A DNA stretch of 64,000 nt. Source: RHLJ01 sp965222205. GTDB taxonomy: Bacteria; Bacteroidota; Rhodothermia; Balneolales; Balneolaceae. Both the position numbers and the translations under genes were made by a program. Shown piece by piece: positions 7,966 to 17,750 of this stretch. The notes below the pieces were generated by a model. That model saw only the letters and a program-made list of their open reading frames with translations, did not search any database and had not been told where the DNA came from. The stretch covers positions 434,001-498,000 of the forward strand of contig OZ244932.1 in the NCBI GenBank assembly GCA_965222205.1. The letters run 5' to 3'. The first letter of the stretch is position 1. Every line of letters starts with the position of its first letter.

Positions 7966-10803
7966 TCAATTCCCTTCTTTAAAATCCTGACTGATCAAAA
8001 CAGGTTTTCCAAATCCAAGAGCTTCTAAACGGTCCATTTGAGTTTTAGCATCACCAACAACGAGATAGATCATTCGGTTAGGATTTGCATACTGTTCAGC
8101 AAGTTCGGAGATCCGATCAATAGTGATATCCTTAACTATCTGCTCTCGCTCCTTTACGTAGCTGGGAGACCAGCCGTAATCGCTGATATCTTCCAGCATA
8201 TTGAGTTTTGCTCCAAGGGTCTCAAAGCGGCGGGCATTACTTTTCAGCAGGAAGCTTTTGGTAGTTTCCAAATCCTGCTCAGTAAAAGTATCCGGGTAGT
8301 TTTCAAGGATTTCTTTTACAAGTGCGGCTGATTCGTAAGTAACATTTGTTCGTACTCCGCTACTTATGATGAAAGGTCCGGGAAGTTCTGATCCCTGAAA
8401 TCCTGATCCGATGCCGTAAGTATATCCTTTCCCTTCCCGTAGCTCTTGGGTAAAACGAGATGCAAATCCACCACCACCAAGTATGTAATTCATTACGGTA
8501 GCCGGATAGTAATCTTCATCTGTTTCTGGCATAGCAAGGTATCCAAAACGAATTACGGATTGCTTGGCGTCAGGTACATCATAAAAATAAACTGTTGATT
8601 CATCAGGTGAATCCGGGAATTCCAGTTCAGGTAGTTCCACATTTTTAGATTCCCATTCCTCAGCTATACCAGAAAGTGAGTTTACAACTTCATTCTGGGA
8701 TACAGATCCAACAACCATAAAACTGGTAAGATTAGGGGCAAAATTTTCTTCATAGTAAGATTTTAAATCTTCTATAGTAATTGATTCTACACTTTCAGTT
8801 GTACCAATTGGATTGTTAGAGAGAATATTATTCTCACCATAAAGTAGCTTACTATATGTATTGGTCGCAATGTTATTCGGATTAGCACTTTGTGCTGCTA
8901 TCTGGCTCAATGTACTTTGCTTGGCAAGCTCAAATTCTGTTTCATCCCAACGAGGTTCAAGCAGTATTTCTTCGATCAGGGCCATCGTTTGTGCATAATT
9001 TCTGGATAACGTATTTCCAGTGATACTAATACTCAGCCTGCCCGAGTTAATATTAATATTAGCACCAAGCTCATCGATCGCTTCTTCCAGCTCCTCAGGG
9101 GTTTTATTTGCAGTTCCGCGAATCATAGTTTGAGCAACAAGATTTGCTATACCTACTTTATCAGGGTTGTCCAGCAAAAGGCCGCCATCAATTTTTAGCT
9201 CAAACTGAACGAGTGGTAATTCATTATTTTGGATACCATGAACTGCGAGCCCATTAGCCAATTCTCTTTCCCAGACATCCGGAACTTTTACCTCGGGAGC
9301 GTCACCATAAGATGGCTCAACCGATCGATCAAAGCTGGAAGGGGTACGCTCGTAGGCAGTTTCTTCTGGAAGAGTGAAAGATTCGTCAGAACCACTTTCA
9401 GCAATAACTTCTTCCTCCACCTGAGCCGGTTCAGACCCATCAAGAGCTAACTCAACCTGTCCCTGTGGTACAAAACTCGTCGCTACAAAATCTTTCCCTT
9501 TTATATATTGCTCATACACCCGTTGAACATCTTCTTTAGTAACGGCAAGTGTTTTCTTGATATCCTCATTGATGTAACCGGGATTATCAGCGAAGATATT
9601 ATACTGTGCCAGATTGAATGCTTTGCCCAGTACGCTGGATAGTCCATTATAAAATTGTGTTTCGATACCCGCTTTTATCCGGTCCAGATCAGATTCTGTA
9701 AAACTTTCTGTTTCAAAAAGTGCAAAGGCTTCTTCTATAGCAGCTTCAACCTCGTTAAGGTTTGTGTTTGGGAAGGCACGAACTATAAGTCCAATTTCGC
9801 CTGCAATCTCAGAGTTGTTATCAAACATGAATACATTTGAAGTCAGCTCTTTCTCATCAATTAACACCTTATTTAATGGGGCCTTTTTTCCGGAAGCGAG
9901 TAATTGTGTAAGGATATTCAGAGGGTAGGAGTCTGGGTGGTACAAATCTACTCCGGGCCAATACATTCTAAGTTCAGGAAGTCGGGCGAAGTTATCTTCG
10001 TAATGAAGTTTTTTAGTTTCATCCAGAGTAGCAGGGCGATCAGCCAATGGAGTGATTTCTTCTCCACGAGGAATTTCATCAAAATACTTGTGTACCCATT
10101 CCTTTGCCTGGTTTACATCAAAATCTCCGGCGATAACTAATGTCGCGTTATTAGGTACATACCATTTGTTGTAGAATTCCTTTACATCAGCAAGCGTAGC
10201 ATTCTGAAGGTCTTCCAAAGAGCCAATTACCTGCCAGTTATATGGGTGATCTTCGGGATACATGTTTTTACCAATTACATAATTTGCATGGCCGTATGGC
10301 TGGTTATCCACACCTTGGCGTTTTTCATTCTTAACAACCTGCTTCTCTTTGGCTACAACGGCTTCAGTTACTGTATTGATGAAGAAACCTAACTTGTCCG
10401 CTTCGGCCCATATCATTTTTTCGAGGGCATCATTTGGAACAGTTTGAAAATAGTTAGTGCGATCACGGCTGGTTGAACCGTTAGCTCCGGACCCACCAAT
10501 CCGGCTACTCATTTTATCGAGTCCGCCTTTTCCAAGGTTTTCAGATTCGAGGAAAAGTAAATGTTCAAAAAGATGAGCGAATCCGGTTCGTCCTTCCTTT
10601 TCTCTGGCCGAGCCTACATGAAAAGTGAGGGCTACCGCGGTAACGGGATCAGAATCATCCTGATGGAAGATAACTTCAAGTCCGTTATCTAGCGTAATTT
10701 TTTCGTACTCAACTGAGAAGTCCTGTTGCCCGGAATCGGAACACGAAGCTATAAAAAAAGAGATCAGAATAATTGAAAAGAGGGGAGAGAAAAACTTTTT
10801 CAT
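7966..10803 (-). CDS. M16 zinc metallopeptidase lipoprotein (two-domain)
   Basis: A 945-residue insulinase/pitrilysin-family peptidase, probably anchored in the envelope by its lipobox (FIASC, Cys 21). The N-terminal M16 unit has the inverted zinc motif HLFEH near residue 80 and the downstream helix VVKNEKRQGVDNQPYG with the third ligand region. The second unit, from about residue 500 after an acidic linker, keeps the fold (GGGFASRFTQELREGKGYTYG) but lacks HxxEH, as in the inactive halves of such clamshell enzymes. It should degrade peptides in the periplasm. A 65-base gap with a hairpin separates it from the DUF985 gene downstream. Confidence 0.93.
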   Translation of the reverse strand: MKKFFSPLFSIILISFFIASCSDSGQQDFSVEYEKITLDNGLEVIFHQDDSDPVTAVALTFHVGSAREKEGRTGFAHLFEHLLFLESENLGKGGLDKMSSRIGGSGANGSTSRDRTNYFQTVPNDALEKMIWAEADKLGFFINTVTEAVVAKEKQVVKNEKRQGVDNQPYGHANYVIGKNMYPEDHPYNWQVIGSLEDLQNATLADVKEFYNKWYVPNNATLVIAGDFDVNQAKEWVHKYFDEIPRGEEITPLADRPATLDETKKLHYEDNFARLPELRMYWPGVDLYHPDSYPLNILTQLLASGKKAPLNKVLIDEKELTSNVFMFDNNSEIAGEIGLIVRAFPNTNLNEVEAAIEEAFALFETESFTESDLDRIKAGIETQFYNGLSSVLGKAFNLAQYNIFADNPGYINEDIKKTLAVTKEDVQRVYEQYIKGKDFVATSFVPQGQVELALDGSEPAQVEEEVIAESGSDESFTLPEETAYERTPSSFDRSVEPSYGDAPEVKVPDVWERELANGLAVHGIQNNELPLVQFELKIDGGLLLDNPDKVGIANLVAQTMIRGTANKTPEELEEAIDELGANININSGRLSISITGNTLSRNYAQTMALIEEILLEPRWDETEFELAKQSTLSQIAAQSANPNNIATNTYSKLLYGENNILSNNPIGTTESVESITIEDLKSYYEENFAPNLTSFMVVGSVSQNEVVNSLSGIAEEWESKNVELPELEFPDSPDESTVYFYDVPDAKQSVIRFGYLAMPETDEDYYPATVMNYILGGGGFASRFTQELREGKGYTYGIGSGFQGSELPGPFIISSGVRTNVTYESAALVKEILENYPDTFTEQDLETTKSFLLKSNARRFETLGAKLNMLEDISDYGWSPSYVKEREQIVKDITIDRISELAEQYANPNRMIYLVVGDAKTQMDRLEALGFGKPVLISQDFKEGN

Positions 10804-10937
10804 AATCAGGGTTTATTTAAGAATGACCAGCTATTGACGAAATATACTCGGTGGAAGTTACCGGATTTGTTAAAGAATGCATTAAGAAATAAATAATGCC
10901 ATATTACCTTATGGCACGATGTTTGTATATTGCGCCC

Positions 10938-11519
10938 ATGATTAAAGTTGGAGATACCATAATAGCCGATGATATTGCTACTGCAAAGTTCGCCTGCGAC
11001 CTGCCCAGATGTAAGGGAGCATGTTGTGTAGTTGGTGACGCAGGTGCACCTGTTGCAAAAGGAGAGATTCCCATTCTTCATAAGGCCTATCGGGAACTTA
11101 AGGGCGAATTAAATCCGAAAGCAGTAGAAGTTGCAGAACGGGAAGGTGTGGTAATTGGAAGTGAAAAAGCAGGCTACGAAATTGCTTGTGTGGATGAAGC
11201 CGAGTGTATTTTTGTAAAGTATGATGAGGATGATGTGGCATATTGTTCTATTCAGAAGGCTTATTTCGAAGGACGATTTAACTGGGAGAAGCCACTTAGT
11301 TGCCATTTGTTTCCGGTTCGTCTAAAGAAAATAGCAGGATTCGATTACGCTAACTTCGAATATGTTCCTAAAATCTGTTCAGCTGCTTGTGAGAAAGCGG
11401 AAAAGGAAAATACCTATTTGGCGGAATTTTTAGAGAAACCATTGGTTAGAAGGTATGGACAGGATTGGTATGATGAGTTTATTGCTGCTTGTGAGTATGT
11501 GAGGTCGAAAGAGGAGTAA
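10938..11519 (+). CDS. DUF3109 cysteine-cluster protein
   Basis: A 193-residue DUF3109-family protein of unknown role, common in Bacteroidota. The start at 10938 is chosen because family members begin at this point (MIKVGDTIIADDI); the open frame reaches back to 10896. Cysteines are arranged as CDLPRCKGACC, CVDEAEC, a later YCSIQ, SCHLFP and ICSAAC, an arrangement like the zinc/iron cluster binding proteins of the YkgJ type. It ends four bases before rpoN, so the two form an operon. Metal binding is inferred from the cysteine pattern. Confidence 0.85.
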   Translation: MIKVGDTIIADDIATAKFACDLPRCKGACCVVGDAGAPVAKGEIPILHKAYRELKGELNPKAVEVAEREGVVIGSEKAGYEIACVDEAECIFVKYDEDDVAYCSIQKAYFEGRFNWEKPLSCHLFPVRLKKIAGFDYANFEYVPKICSAACEKAEKENTYLAEFLEKPLVRRYGQDWYDEFIAACEYVRSKEE

Positions 11520-11522
11520 GAA

Positions 11523-13022
11523 GTGCTGAGAAATCAACAAAATATTAGTCAAAAGCTTCAGCAGGGATTACAGCAAAAGCTTTCCCCTCAGCAATTACAG
11601 TATATCAAGTTATTGCAGCTTCCGACCATTGCTTTAGAGCAACGAATCAAAGAAGAAATTGAAATGAATCCGGTGCTTGAAGAGCAGGATTTTATGGAAC
11701 AAAGTCAGGAGCGGTTAGATGCCGAAGATCCCAAAGAAGAAAAAGAAGAAGCCCTAGAAAGTCTGGAAGAACACGAGGTGGATTGGGATGATTTTGATGA
11801 TAACACAGAATATGATGGAGAAAATTATACACCTCCCCGAAATCCGGATATTGAAGAGTGGAAAGATCTGCCCAACCCCTACAATGAATCATTGCTGGAG
11901 GAGCTAGAAAATCAGGTGGCTTTGCTGGACTTAACCGAGGAAGAAGAACTCATTGCAGATCAGATTCTGGGCTCGTTGGATGAAGATGGCTATTTTCGCA
12001 GAGATTTGATTGCCGTTGCTGATAATATCGCTTTTAATCACGGTATTTATATGGAGGAAGTAGATGTAGACCAGGTGAGAAAACAGATTCAGCTTTTAGA
12101 CCCGATTGGGATCGCATCAACCAGTTTACAGGATTGCTTGTTGGTTCAGCTTCAGGAATCAGATAAAGATCTTCCGGGAAGAAACCTTGCACTCAGAATC
12201 ATCAAAAATGCCTGGACCGCTTTTGAGAAGAAGCATTTCGATAAACTGATCCAGAAGTTTGATGTGGATGAAGAGGATCTAAAAGAAGCTTTCGAGGCCA
12301 TTCGACGGATGGATCCACGTCCCGGAGCAGTAAGCAGCGGTCTGGATGAAACACAAAATTATATCGAACCGGATTTTGAAGTGTATTGGCGGGGAGCAGA
12401 TCAGAATGAAAACGGGAAAGGAGAATTTGTGATTCATTTAAATCAAAGAAACGCACCTTCTCTTAGAATCTCTCCAGAATACAAACAGATGTGGGACGAA
12501 ATAAAAGCCAGGAAACAACAGGCCGATGAGCAGACCCGGAAATTCATGAAAGGTAAGATTGATTCAGCGAATTGGTTTATTGAATCGATTAAACAACGCC
12601 AGAATACACTGATGAATACCATGAAAACGATGGTAGCTCTTCAGGAAGACTTCTTTAAATTCGGAGATGGATTAAAGCCGATGATTCTGAAAGATGTTGC
12701 TGAACGTATTGGTATGGATATCTCAACAGTTTCAAGAGTTGTAAATGGCAAATATGTTCAGACTAATTTTGGAGTCTATGAACTCAAATATTTCTTTAAC
12801 GAGGGATTAGAAACCGAGAGTGGGGAGGAAGTCTCAAATCGTGAAGTAAAAAATATCCTCCAAACCATTATAGACAAAGAAGACAAAAGAAATCCGTTGA
12901 GCGATCAGGCGCTGGCTGATGCCCTGAACGAAAGAGGGTACAAAGTAGCCCGCAGAACAGTGAGTAAATACAGAGAGCAACTGAATGAACCAGTGGCGAG
13001 GTTGAGAAAGCAGATTATTTAG
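11523..13022 (+). CDS. rpoN: RNA polymerase sigma-54 factor
   Basis: A 499-residue sigma-54 factor, starting at GTG three bases after the DUF3109 stop. Region I is glutamine- and leucine-rich (LSPQQLQYIKLLQL, EEIEMNPVLEE). Region II, about residues 55-115, is strongly acidic. The core-binding domain follows, then the helix-turn-helix (LKDVAERIGMDISTVSRVV, about residue 390) and the RpoN box ARRTVSKYRE near residue 475, which reads the -24 promoter element. All regions needed for function are present. Target promoters need bacterial enhancer-binding proteins, none of which is in this window. Confidence 0.97.
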   Translation: MLRNQQNISQKLQQGLQQKLSPQQLQYIKLLQLPTIALEQRIKEEIEMNPVLEEQDFMEQSQERLDAEDPKEEKEEALESLEEHEVDWDDFDDNTEYDGENYTPPRNPDIEEWKDLPNPYNESLLEELENQVALLDLTEEEELIADQILGSLDEDGYFRRDLIAVADNIAFNHGIYMEEVDVDQVRKQIQLLDPIGIASTSLQDCLLVQLQESDKDLPGRNLALRIIKNAWTAFEKKHFDKLIQKFDVDEEDLKEAFEAIRRMDPRPGAVSSGLDETQNYIEPDFEVYWRGADQNENGKGEFVIHLNQRNAPSLRISPEYKQMWDEIKARKQQADEQTRKFMKGKIDSANWFIESIKQRQNTLMNTMKTMVALQEDFFKFGDGLKPMILKDVAERIGMDISTVSRVVNGKYVQTNFGVYELKYFFNEGLETESGEEVSNREVKNILQTIIDKEDKRNPLSDQALADALNERGYKVARRTVSKYREQLNEPVARLRKQII

Positions 13023-13037
13023 ATTTCAAGCTCAAAG

Positions 13038-14507
13038 TTATAACACAAAAAGAAGCTCAATCATATCAATCAGGTAATCGTTGCTGAGGATTAGTATGAG
13101 TAGAGCAATATTTACCAGGGTGTGTAGACCAAAAGTATAAAGAATATAACTGGGTCTTTTTTGAATGAGATATTTTGAACTGTCGAAAGAGGTGAGAAGA
13201 AATCCAATCAGCCAGGTTATTGCAAAGAGTATTCCTAAAATCACGATGACTGTTCCGCTTCCACTTGAGAGAAGGAGAATAAGCATGATGCTCACCAGCA
13301 CAAAATCGACATGAAAAATCCAGGTATAAAGATTTAGTGCCTGGCTAAAATGTGTCATTGACTTACTAGGTAGATAAAGCCACATCAGTCCAATGATTTG
13401 TACTAAAAGTGAAATAAGCATCCCGATCACAAAAACAGAAAAATAGTTCTCCCCAAAAACAGCGGTTTGAGGTAGAAAGTGGTAGAGTGCTTCAAGTCCT
13501 TTTGCGGATATCAAAAGCTTTGCCAAAATATAAGCTACTAATCCTGTAAAGGCAGCGTGTTGGAAAAGCAAGAAAGTACCACTCAGAATTGACCGTTCAC
13601 GATAGCGCATCACATCATCAACAAAAAAACGGTGCCCTGTGAAATATCGGAGAATCAAAGGGCTGTAAGTTGCTGATACCCGAATATGAACGCCGAGGCT
13701 GATCCAGATAAGAACAAAAATAAATACGGGCCAGTTAAATTCTGATCCCGATGGTGTTTTAAGAGGTAAAGGAAGGATGAAGGAACCTGATGTTTTATAA
13801 TCAATCAGAGATTCTTTGAACTCCGGGTAGTCATTTGTAGCCTGATCAAGCCAATCTGCATCCATAAAAAATAAAGCGGGCTGTTTTCTGAAGATGTTAT
13901 CAACTAAATGGAGATCATTTCTCGCATAATTTTTTGAAAAAAGAAACGAAGAAGAATTCTCAGGAACAGAGTCTGATTCAATCTTTGTGATGGAAAAATC
14001 GAGTCCATTAAAAGTCGAGGAAGTAATTTCATAAAACTCACGGTTAGTGATGCTTTTCAATTCACTCTTTACTGAGTTGAACTCCTCGATAAATTCTGTA
14101 TCAAAAGATTGGCTGAATGAATAAAGTCCATAGGCTACTACGTTTTCAAATTCAGCATACTCAAGAATCAGTTTTTGATAATTCTGAATTAGTTCTTCTT
14201 TATTGGTCTTTATCTCTTCAGCTAGCAAAAATTGCTCATCAAAACGTATAAGGACATTGAATGGATGAGCTGAAATAGAATCAAGAATGGATTTACTTAC
14301 AGGATGGTGGATCTCTATAAATGAAATGCCAAGCTGTTCATATTCTGTAAGCCTTTCGGAAAGTTCATCAGGGCTGGGATTCGTTTTCCAATAAACCCCA
14401 AGATCGGTTTTAGAAGTTTGTTGAGCAAAAGATAACTCTGAATTAATGCCCAGAATAAGGGCGAAGAACAACAATAAGAAAGTAGAATATGTAGCTCTGC
14501 TTCTCAC
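13038..14507 (-). CDS. Unrecognised multi-pass membrane protein with exported N-terminal domain
   Basis: A 489-residue protein I cannot assign. It starts at GTG directly after the miaB stop codon with no spacer, so it is translationally coupled. Residues 1-28 are a signal peptide (ending SFAQ). Residues 30-255 form a soluble exported domain with alternating strands and helices (LGVYWKTNPSPDELSERL, GISFIEIHHPVSKSI, FNVLIRFDEQFLL), reminiscent of a TIM barrel. From about residue 258 there are about seven membrane segments, with a conserved-looking loop HRFFVDDVMRYRERS. The C-terminal part resembles integral proteins of Bacteroidota with unknown function. Confidence 0.75.
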   Translation of the reverse strand: MRSRATYSTFLLLFFALILGINSELSFAQQTSKTDLGVYWKTNPSPDELSERLTEYEQLGISFIEIHHPVSKSILDSISAHPFNVLIRFDEQFLLAEEIKTNKEELIQNYQKLILEYAEFENVVAYGLYSFSQSFDTEFIEEFNSVKSELKSITNREFYEITSSTFNGLDFSITKIESDSVPENSSSFLFSKNYARNDLHLVDNIFRKQPALFFMDADWLDQATNDYPEFKESLIDYKTSGSFILPLPLKTPSGSEFNWPVFIFVLIWISLGVHIRVSATYSPLILRYFTGHRFFVDDVMRYRERSILSGTFLLFQHAAFTGLVAYILAKLLISAKGLEALYHFLPQTAVFGENYFSVFVIGMLISLLVQIIGLMWLYLPSKSMTHFSQALNLYTWIFHVDFVLVSIMLILLLSSGSGTVIVILGILFAITWLIGFLLTSFDSSKYLIQKRPSYILYTFGLHTLVNIALLILILSNDYLIDMIELLFVL

Positions 14508-15866
14508 TTAGGCTTCTACAGCAGCTCCGTAAAATTCAGTAATGGTAGTTTTTTGGATGGGTTTCGCAATCAGAGTTGCTGATGTGCAATCCGTTACTTC
14601 AACTTCCACATAATCGCCTTTTTCAAAATCATGCCGATCAAACACGGCTATTTTATTAGTATCGGTTCGCCCACTTACCTGCTCTTCTGATTTCTTACTG
14701 GTTCCCTCAACTAACACAAGGTGGCGTTGACCGATTTCTTCCAGATTTCGCTCTTTCTGAATATTCATTTGTTGGGTGATGATCTCAGATAACCGTCGTT
14801 TTTTGATTTCCTCCGGCACATCATCTTCAAACTTCCGGTAAGCAAGTGTTCGTTCACGCTCTGAGTAAGCAAACATATAGGCTAAATCATAACCTACTTC
14901 TGCCATTAAAGTCATAGTTCCCTGATGTTCTTCTTCAGTTTCGCCACAGAAACCTGCAATAATATCTGTTGATAAAGAAACGTCTGGGATGATCGCTCTC
15001 ATTTTTTCAGTTAGAGTAAGATACTGCTCGCGTGTGTAAGGGCGGCGCATACGCTCTAACATTGAATCACTACCAGCCTGAGCAGGTATGTGAATGTAAT
15101 TACAAAGATTTGGGCGTTCAGCAATTAGATGGAGCAGATCGTCCGGGAAATCTTTTGGGTGAGGGGATGAAAACCTGAAACGAATTTCAGGATTTATCAA
15201 ACTAGCAGCATCCATCAACCAGGTAAATGTATTTTCTCCATCTTTATAAGAGTTTACATTTTGACCAAGCAGGGTTACTTCTTTGTATCCTTCGTCACTT
15301 AGCTGCTGAATTTCTTTCAGAATGCTTTCCATAGGTCTGCTTCGTTCCCTGCCCCGAGTGAACGGTACTACGCAAAAAGAACACATATTGTCACAACCGC
15401 GCATTATGGAAACGAAGGATGAAACCCCGTTGCCGGTAGTTCGGACCGGGGCGATGTCGGCATAGGTTTCTTCAAGTGAGAGGAGCACATTTACTGCTTT
15501 TCTGCCATCGTCAACTTCGGCAAGTAGTCGGGGAATGTCGCGATAAGCATCGGGACCAACCACGATATCAACCAGGTGCTCTTCTTCAATAATCCGGTCT
15601 TTGATGCGCTCGGCCATACATCCAAGCACGCCTACGGTAAGCTCAGAATTCGATTTCTTAATAGATCTCAACTCCTTTAATCGGTTCCAAACCTTGGTTT
15701 CGGCATTTTCACGAATCGAGCAGGTATTAACCAGAATCACATCGGCGGACTCCGGATTAGCTGCCACGGTCATGCCATCTTCAATCAGGATTGAGTTCAC
15801 AATCTCTGAGTCGGCAAAGTTCATTTGACAGCCGTAGGTTTCGATAAAGAATTTTTTGTTACTCAC
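14508..15866 (-). CDS. miaB: tRNA-2-methylthio-N6-dimethylallyladenosine synthase
   Basis: A 452-residue radical-SAM methylthiotransferase that adds the 2-methylthio group to i6A37 of tRNAs reading U-starting codons. The N-terminal MTTase domain has its three cluster cysteines in YGCQMN, NTCSIRENAE and GVLGCMAER. The radical-SAM motif is RGCDNMCSFCVVPFTRG. A TRAM domain closes the protein (about residues 380-445). It starts at GTG; the upstream pyrE stop is 29 bases away. Fourth of five genes in a leftward operon. Confidence 0.96.
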   Translation of the reverse strand: MSNKKFFIETYGCQMNFADSEIVNSILIEDGMTVAANPESADVILVNTCSIRENAETKVWNRLKELRSIKKSNSELTVGVLGCMAERIKDRIIEEEHLVDIVVGPDAYRDIPRLLAEVDDGRKAVNVLLSLEETYADIAPVRTTGNGVSSFVSIMRGCDNMCSFCVVPFTRGRERSRPMESILKEIQQLSDEGYKEVTLLGQNVNSYKDGENTFTWLMDAASLINPEIRFRFSSPHPKDFPDDLLHLIAERPNLCNYIHIPAQAGSDSMLERMRRPYTREQYLTLTEKMRAIIPDVSLSTDIIAGFCGETEEEHQGTMTLMAEVGYDLAYMFAYSERERTLAYRKFEDDVPEEIKKRRLSEIITQQMNIQKERNLEEIGQRHLVLVEGTSKKSEEQVSGRTDTNKIAVFDRHDFEKGDYVEVEVTDCTSATLIAKPIQKTTITEFYGAAVEA

Positions 15867-15895
15867 GTTCTTGTATTTCTTTCTAATCTGAAATT

Positions 15896-16537
15896 CTAAT
15901 TCGGCCAGGTGTCGGGATGATTTCTCCAGTTTGCGAGTTGTTCAAGATCATCACTTGTAACAAAACCTTTTTCTACGGCAACATCAACCAGCGTACTGTA
16001 GTCAGTCAAATTGTAAACTGGTACATTCACTTTTTCAAAATTCTCAACCGATTTATCAAAACCATAGTTGAAGATGGAAATAATGGCTTGGACATCAGCC
16101 CCGACAAACTGGAGCGCATTAATTACCGAGATTGCAGAACCGCCAGTCGAAACCAAATCTTCAATCACCACCGTTGGCTGACCTTTAGCCACCCCCCCTT
16201 CAATCTGATTTCCCATACCGTACGCTTTGGCTTTTGCACGAACATAAGCCATTGGTTTGTTTAGCATATCTGCAACCCAGGCTGCATGTGGAATCCCGGC
16301 TGTTGCCGTTCCGGTGATTACTTCGGTATCAGGGAACTCTTTCGAAATGATTTCTGTGAATTTCGTAGCAATCTTTTTTCTGATTTCTGGGTAATGTAAG
16401 GTCAATCTGTTATCACAATAAATGGGAGAATGCCATCCTGAAGCCCATGTAAATGGTTCATTAGGTCTTAGTATCACTGCATTTATTTCCAACAAATGTG
16501 CAGCTAATTCCCGTGCAAATGCGGTGTCAATAATCAT
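15896..16537 (-). CDS. pyrE: Orotate phosphoribosyltransferase
   Basis: A 213-residue enzyme that joins orotate and PRPP to form orotidine 5'-monophosphate in pyrimidine synthesis. The PRPP-binding motif VVIEDLVSTGGSAI is intact, and the family N-terminal motif FTWASGWHSPIYCDNR (orotate contact region) is present, as is YVRAKAKAYGMGNQIEG, the flexible catalytic loop. It is third in the leftward operon, 45 bases after pgpA. Other pyrimidine genes are not in the window. Confidence 0.96.
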   Translation of the reverse strand: MIIDTAFARELAAHLLEINAVILRPNEPFTWASGWHSPIYCDNRLTLHYPEIRKKIATKFTEIISKEFPDTEVITGTATAGIPHAAWVADMLNKPMAYVRAKAKAYGMGNQIEGGVAKGQPTVVIEDLVSTGGSAISVINALQFVGADVQAIISIFNYGFDKSVENFEKVNVPVYNLTDYSTLVDVAVEKGFVTSDDLEQLANWRNHPDTWPN

Positions 16538-16582
16538 GCGCTCTGTAAATCTTTTAATCTGACTTTGGTTTCCTCGCTTTTT

Positions 16583-17068
16583 TTATGCGAATCCAAAAAA
16601 ATTAGGGAAGGCAAAAATAAGACTTTTTAAGCAGATAAACGCATAAAAACCCGCAATTAAGTCATCGAGTAAAATACCGGTTCCACCACCTATTTTTTGC
16701 ACTTTATTAATGCCCAGTGGTTTCCAGATATCAAAAATTCTAAAGAATATAAATCCGGTGCTAAGTATAAGTATATCAGTAATTAAGTAACCGCTCAATG
16801 GGATACTTGTAAAGACCAGAGCTTGTCCGGCAAATTCGTCCATAACAAGTTTTCCCGGATCTTTTCCCCATTCTTCTTCGCAGGTCTTGCTAACCCAAAG
16901 AGTTAAAAGGCTTGCTGTTGCTACCATAATGAGCGTACCTGCAACCGGATCAACCTGAAGAATGAAGTACATTATAATTAGAGCTACAAGGCTTCCAGCT
17001 GTGCCAGGAGCAACAGGAGAGTATCCGGAACCAAATCCGGAACCGATAAAAAGCTGGATTTGATTCAT
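16583..17068 (-). CDS. pgpA: Phosphatidylglycerophosphatase A
   Basis: A 161-residue integral membrane phosphatase that removes phosphate from phosphatidylglycerophosphate to give phosphatidylglycerol. The family opening GFGSGYSPVAPGTAGSL is clear, as are KLVMDEFAGQ and GGGTGILLDDLIAG, which carry the acidic metal-binding residues. Four hydrophobic segments. The start chosen is the ATG at 17068, which overlaps the pgsA stop by one base (TGATG); a TTG one codon upstream is also possible. It directly follows pgsA, which makes its substrate. Confidence 0.93.
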   Translation of the reverse strand: MNQIQLFIGSGFGSGYSPVAPGTAGSLVALIIMYFILQVDPVAGTLIMVATASLLTLWVSKTCEEEWGKDPGKLVMDEFAGQALVFTSIPLSGYLITDILILSTGFIFFRIFDIWKPLGINKVQKIGGGTGILLDDLIAGFYAFICLKSLIFAFPNFFGFA

Positions 17069-17652
17069 CAATCTTCTGATTTAAAAACCATACGATTTAC
17101 CACGATATACTCAACCCCTGAGTAAAAAGTAACAGATGCCACAAAAATCATCATGTAAAGAAGAATGTCAGTCTGAAGAATTAAACGAACCCAATCTCCG
17201 GCAAAGAATTCAACATTCTGGAAAAGCCCGACTACCAGACCGATATAGAGGAAAACCATCTGAATGGTTGTCTTGGCCTTAGCGGTAAAGCGGGTTACCA
17301 TTGGTTGCTCCTTCCGATTGGTATAAATCCGGAAAATAGTGATAACAATATCCCTGAAAAGAATGACCCCAATTGCCCACCATGGGAACTGCTCTGCATC
17401 GATAAAAGGGAGGACAATAAAACCACTGAAGGTTAAGAACTTATCTGCCAGAGGATCCAGAAAATTACCCAGCTTACTTTCTACCGCAAATTTACGGGCG
17501 TAATATCCATCAAAATAATCGGTTACTGCAGCGATAATATATACAGCAAGACCTAACGCTTTCAGGAGGAATTCATCCTGAAACCAAAGCAACAGAAATA
17601 TGGGTGAAAGTATTATCCGTACTGAACTAAGGATATTCGGAAGTCGATGCAT
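17068..17652 (-). CDS. pgsA: CDP-diacylglycerol-glycerol-3-phosphate phosphatidyltransferase
   Basis: A 194-residue membrane enzyme that makes phosphatidylglycerophosphate from CDP-diacylglycerol and glycerol 3-phosphate. The CDP-alcohol phosphotransferase signature is intact: DYFDGYYARKFAVES followed by LGNFLDPLADK, with the spaced aspartates that bind metal and CDP. Hydrophobic helices fill the rest. It opens the leftward operon and overlaps pgpA, the next step in the pathway. Confidence 0.95.
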   Translation of the reverse strand: MHRLPNILSSVRIILSPIFLLLWFQDEFLLKALGLAVYIIAAVTDYFDGYYARKFAVESKLGNFLDPLADKFLTFSGFIVLPFIDAEQFPWWAIGVILFRDIVITIFRIYTNRKEQPMVTRFTAKAKTTIQMVFLYIGLVVGLFQNVEFFAGDWVRLILQTDILLYMMIFVASVTFYSGVEYIVVNRMVFKSED

Positions 17653-17750
17653 CGCCGAAGATAGGAATTATTTATTAATGAGAAATTGTAAAGAATATAT
17701 CTTTGAGGAATGGTTGGCATTTGGATAGCAGAATTTGGAATTTCTAAAAC

